The notes below the pieces were generated by a model. The model ran no database searches. It saw only the letters and a list, made by a program, of their open reading frames with translations, and was not told the DNA's origin. A DNA stretch of 64,000 nt from Pratylenchus scribneri (Eukaryota; Nematoda; Chromadorea; Rhabditida; Pratylenchidae), in contig JAQSEB010000104.1 in NCBI GenBank assembly GCA_030063045.1, positions 744,001-808,000 on the forward strand, given 5' to 3'. Below are positions 59,958 through 64,000 of the stretch, piece by piece. The first letter of the stretch is position 1. Each line of letters begins with the position of its first letter. The translations under genes and the position numbers were made by a program.

Positions 59958-61435
59958 ATGGGCAAAGATTATTACAAAGTTTTGGGAATCGCCAAAGGAG
60001 CATCCGACGATGAAATCAAGAAAGCATACCGGAAGATGGCATTGAAGTTTCATCCGGACAAAAACAAGGATCCTGGAGCGGAAAATAAGTTCAAGGTAAT
60101 CAAATAATATTCAATCCAATTTAAATAAAATTTTAACAAATTTTAAGGAAATTGCGGAAGCATACGACGTTTTGTCGGATTCGAAGAAGAAGGAATTGTA
60201 TGATAAATTTGGCGAGGAAGGCCTCAAAGGAGATGGAGCTGGACCCGGTGCCGGACCTGGCGGAGGCGCATTCCATTACACTTTCCAGTAAGACAATTTA
60301 TTTAAGCAATTAAAAATCATTAAAAATTCGATGGAAATTTGAATTAAGCCGACGATTATAAACCTTATAATTGAACCAAAAATTGATTATAACTTTTAAT
60401 TTTTCAGAGGAGACCCAATGCGAATGTTCCAGCAAGCTTTTGGCGGCAATGGAATGTTCACCGAATTTGCATTTGGAGGCGGGGGCGATGGTCCGGAGGT
60501 ATGAATTTTAATTAGAAATTAATTTAAACAAAAACATTTTATTTAAGCTTCTCTTTGGTGGCGGTGACAATCTCTTCGGTTTCCCATTTGGAGGAATGGG
60601 AGGTGGAGGTGGAATGCCCAGACATCATGCCCCAAAACAGGATAAGCCAATTGTGCACGAATTGCCAGTCACATTGGAGGATTTGTGCAAAGGGTGCACC
60701 AAAAAGATGAAAATTACGAGGTAAAATTTATTTGCGAAAAAATAATCAAAATTTATTTACAGAAAAATATTAAATCCTGATGGCGTCTCTCGATCCGAGG
60801 ACAAAGTGCTGACAATCAATGTGAAGCCGGGATGGAAGAATGGAACGAGGATTACATTCCCAAAAGAAGGCGATGTCTATCCGGGTCGTTTGCCTGCGGA
60901 CATTACATTTGTCATCAAGGACAAAATGCATCCCAAATTCAAAAGGGATGGGTCGGATATTCGGTTTGTAATCATTTTTTATTACTTAATAAAAATTAGA
61001 GTAAAGATAATTAATTTATTGATTTTTGACAAATTCCAATTCCAAACCATAATTAATTTAATTTTATTAAACATAATTAATATTAATTTCAAATTCCTCC
61101 AACTAAAATTTAATAATATTTTTTGCAGATACAAACACCAAGTGCCATTATGCGATGCACTTTGCGGAGTCAACATCAAAGTGCCCACATTGGAAGGGGA
61201 CACAGTGCCGCTGAAGGTTTCAAATGTGATCAAGCCGGGCAGCACCCATCGGTTTGAATTTATTTTTCATCCAATTTTTAAAAATAAACATTTTAGAATA
61301 AAGGAACGTGGATTGCCAAATCCGAAAAATGGGAACATCCGTGGCGATTTGATTGTGGAATTTGACGTCCGCTTCCCCGACACAATTTCCCCAGCTGCCA
61401 AAGATCTCATCCGAAATGCCTTGCCGCCCAATTAA
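59958..61435 (+). CDS. dnj-13: Type II (class B) DnaJ/HSP40 co-chaperone
   Basis: Co-chaperone that stimulates Hsp70 ATPase and delivers unfolded substrates in the cytosol. Exons 59958-60095, 60148-60287, 60408-60498, 60548-60720, 60763-60963, 61129-61251 and 61297-61435 give 334 aa. J-domain at residues 1-70 with the catalytic HPD in [13 protein letters not shown] Gly/Phe-rich linker ([22 protein letters not shown]) follows at about 72-155. The C-terminal substrate domains have no zinc-binding CXXCXGXG repeats, which defines class B. Then [34 protein letters not shown] and a C-terminal dimerisation segment. The domain order matches DNAJB1/4/5 and C. elegans DNJ-13. An acceptor (TTTTGCAG) lies 35 nt before the ATG. 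Confidence 0.94.
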
Positions 61436-62036
61436 AAATGCAAAGCTGATGACGGGAATTGAATTTCGAAGAAAAGAGAGAAGAAAACATTTTTGTTTGT
61501 GATTCTAATTCAAATTGTAAAACATTTCTTTGTTTTTTAATGAATTGTTTTTCATCTATTTTACTCATTAAATTTATTCACATTTTAGGGGCAATCTAAC
61601 CTAATAAAGAGGAAAAATGGTGCATCATTTCTTCTATATATCCTCCTCACCCATCCTGATCGCTATAATAATTTCAAAAATAAAACCCAATTTTAAAATT
61701 GTAAATTCATCTTCTCATCAGCAGATTGGGGTTTTTTACATTTTGGTTCCAACAATATAATCTTTCATTTGACATTTTATATGATTTGATTTAAAAAATA
61801 AATGCAAATATTTGGAAAAGGAGTGAATGGAAATATTAATTTTAACTGCTATTGGAATTAGGAATCGAAGTCAAACTTATTTTATTTTCACACGGTTTTC
61901 TATGCAAAGCAACTTGAAGTTTTTATAATACCCGAACATTCCCAATGATCAAAATTAGAAAAGTATAAATAATTTTTATTAATGAATACAAATAAAAAAT
62001 ATGAATTAAAAAATGTGTGAATTTGGTAAAATATGA
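61436..62036. other. 3' flank of the DnaJ gene
   Basis: About 600 bp of AT-rich DNA with several AATAAA-type sites (for example 61600 and 61797), consistent with polyadenylation of the DnaJ transcript. No gene seen. Confidence 0.5.
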
Positions 62037-62799
62037 TCATACGGTCCAGACTCGAAATCAGGTAAATGATATACCAATCGACGCGTCTTGACGAGCTGTG
62101 TCTGAAAAAGCAAAAAATTTTGCGCGGCAACCACTTTTGGTTAAAAAGTCATTTACCCATAAAAGTGAAGGGTCCCCCCTATGGGTCAAAAATTTTGAAA
62201 ATTTCTTTTCGGACAAATTATAGCTCAATCGACGCGTCTCTATGAGCAGAGTCCGAATCTGCCATCCGTTTTGCATAAAACTCAAAACTAAGAAAGTTAT
62301 TGCCATTTTTGTCTCGCTGGAATGTGTTGGAACTGCGGAGGTAATGTAAGAAGGGACTCCGGAGTGGCGTAGCCGTAGCGACGACCCGGACCGCGGAGCG
62401 GTCCGGCGGCGAGCTTAGCGAGCGCTAGCGAGCTAAGTGAGCCGTGAGGAGCGAAGGCGGAGCACACGTAGGAGTCCCTTCTGAAATGCCCACCGGAGCA
62501 GTTCCAATCCGTATTTCCTTTGCGCGACTGTAATTTTTTTGTATGTGAGTTCTATGCAAAATTAATGTCAGAATCGCGTTATGCTCATCGAGACGCGTCG
62601 ATTGATATATAATATATCGATACAAAAATTTTGAACTTTTTCGACCCAAAGGGGGGACCCTTCACTTTTTCGATTTTCGACTGGCCATAACTTGGCCAAA
62701 AGTCGTTGCCGCGCAAATTTTTTTGCATATTCTTATACAACTCGTCGAGCTCTATCCATTGGTATATCATTTGTACGATTTCGCGTCTGGACCGTATGA
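62037..62799. mobile_element. Foldback (long inverted-repeat) element, 763 bp
   Basis: The outer ends are perfect inverted repeats of about 15 bp (tcatacggtccagac at 62037, complement ending at 62799). The arms remain imperfectly complementary almost to the centre: aagtgaagggtcccccc at 62162 faces ggggggacccttcactt at 62651, ttggaactgc at 62328 faces gcagttccaa at 62495, and agaagggactcc at 62350 faces ggagtcccttct at 62470. The core (62360-62470) is strikingly GC-rich, with the palindrome ccggaccgcggagcggtccgg and a cttagcgagcgctagcgag motif. A cgacgcgtct motif recurs in both arms. No transposase. It sits between two convergent gene ends. Confidence 0.85.
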
Positions 62800-62824
62800 A
62801 CATATTTTTCCGTGAATTTCAATT

Positions 62825-64000
62825 TCAATGGATGTCATTCAATTCTTTTCCCTCCATTTTTGTCAATTCCCGAATATTGTTGACTAATTCCGCAAGTCGC
62901 CTATCCCCACTGATTTTGGCCAAATTGTTTGCATCATCCAAAGCACGTTGTGTGTACCAATTTCGTCGATCTTTCAACTCTTCCATCACCGCAGTCAGTC
63001 CGGTCAATGCCGCTTCCTTGTTTTGTTGATTGGAATAAATTAAGCCGATGTGGGTCATCAGTCTAAAGATATAATTTTCATTTTAATAAATTATGGAAAA
63101 ATTATTACAATGACAGAGATTCATCTGGTAAATCGGCAAATTCTTGAAGATTGGCAAGAAGGAACCAGGCAGTTTTATCATCGCGTTGGCTGAGGCAATA
63201 TTCTAAAATAAGTCAAGTTTAATGTGAATATTGAATTATTTTATGATTTTAAGAACATATTAAATTTTAAGAAGCCAAAAAATAGATTTGAGAATAGATT
63301 TAGCATTCGAAAAAAATGTCTGGTTTGTTTGCTCATTTCAAATTTATTTTATAAATGATAAAATTTAACTGCAAACTTTGATGAGAATTGGCAGTGCATT
63401 GTTCAGCAATTCCTTGTCAATGATTGCGGCACCACCAATGGCCAGGAAGGCGCAAATAAAACGATAAAGGACCAAATATAATTCCATTTGCATATTCATA
63501 TTCACTGCTTTCACACTTTCAATCAAATATTCGCACACAAATGTGGCCGCTTCCTGACAACATTTACCCACAAATGTTACACTGAAATAATTAATTTTAA
63601 ATTGTTTTAAACAAATTACTGACTCTTCATCGCTCATCCATTCTTGCTCATCATCAGCTGATTTGAAAAAGAATTCCTGAAGTTGAAGACATGCAATTAA
63701 TTGGCCCATATCAATCTGAAAAAATAGAATTGATAAATTGAATTTTTTGAAGAATTAACCTCCGTTGGTTTGTCGAGTATTATTCGAAGTCGACCACTGG
63801 ATAAACTGGAAAGCAGTCGAAGAAATTGCGAGTCCGATTTGAACCAATCTGCTCCAAGGCTTTGTGCTGCAAAATTGCTCAATTCAAAAGAACAATTGAT
63901 GTATTCTTCGGCTGTAATTTGTTGAAATTTTAATTAATAATAAAATAGTAGTTTTACGTATTCGAAATGTCCTGAAGAAACGGCCAATAATGGTGCGAAG
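62825..64000 (-). CDS. Neurochondrin-like protein, 3' part (5' end outside window)
   Basis: Exons (minus): 63958-64000 (continues beyond the window), 63760-63911, 63624-63715, 63370-63581, 63109-63202 and 62825-63062; 831 nt in phase, 276 residues to TGA. All-helical, armadillo-like sequence. The stretch SQFLRLLSSLSSGRLRIIL, then LIACLQLQEFFFKSADDEQE and EAATFVCEYLIESVKAVN, ending LLNNALPILIKVCKYCL, follows the neurochondrin pattern of an LxLEE repeat, an ACYxLxE helix, a VxHYL helix and a LLPFLV helix. In animals neurochondrin acts in neurite outgrowth and Rab5/mTORC1-linked processes. The C-terminal ~95 residues (DKTAWFLLANLQEFADLP onward) are shorter than and unlike the vertebrate end. Assignment is by remembered family pattern only. 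Confidence 0.55.

Overview
This is eukaryotic nuclear DNA from a nematode, most probably a tylenchid plant parasite such as a cyst nematode. That placement is inference. The visible support is AT-rich short introns (about 40-60 bp) with TTTCAG or TTTAAG acceptors, acceptor-like AGs just upstream of several start codons (as expected for spliced-leader addition), a clear lin-29 orthologue, an ODR-2/HOT-type Ly-6 gene, tight same-strand gene clusters and two probable GC-AG introns. There is no prokaryotic operon logic, CRISPR array or phage. Most multi-exon models were assembled by hand, and every junction was checked for phase.

Layout. 1-3.5 kb: purine-rich, no gene seen. 3.5-16.3 kb: dense housekeeping block. 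It holds rps-6 (-, with a 17-nt gap that breaks the frame, and a MITE in an intron), vps-25 and trmt-61A (+, 23 bp apart), a minus-strand cluster uqcr-11 / HP1 / spartin, taf-11 (+, whose 5' end is duplicated 1 kb upstream with a 32-bp minisatellite between the copies), and an unrecognised 401-aa gene (+). 16.4-19.8 kb: a three-finger C2H2 transcription factor (-). 19.8-43.4 kb: gene-poor, with three satellite arrays, homopolymer tracts, a small MITE, one 177-aa single-pass membrane protein (28.8 kb, +) and one weak secreted-protein candidate (24.7 kb, -). 43.5-49.9 kb: lin-29 (+, 8 exons, five zinc fingers), with a 1.8-kb 25-bp satellite in a late intron. 51.0-53.9 kb: an ODR-2-like GPI-anchored Ly-6 protein (-, 7 coding exons). 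57.2-61.4 kb: ADP/ATP carrier, Mediator MED18 and a type II DnaJ, all +. 62.0-62.8 kb: a 763-bp foldback element. 62.8-64.0 kb: the 3' part of a neurochondrin-like gene (-) running off the window.

The genes do not form one pathway. Two developmental regulators (the C2H2 gene and lin-29) and the neuronal ODR-2-like gene sit in large sparse territories. The ribosome, mitochondrion, ESCRT, tRNA-modification, TFIID and Mediator genes are packed at short spacing. The most unusual points are (i) two related inverted-repeat elements, at 3.9 kb and 62.0 kb, (ii) two satellite families each present twice, (iii) the taf-11 5'-end duplication, (iv) GC-AG introns in lin-29, and (v) the broken rps-6 frame.
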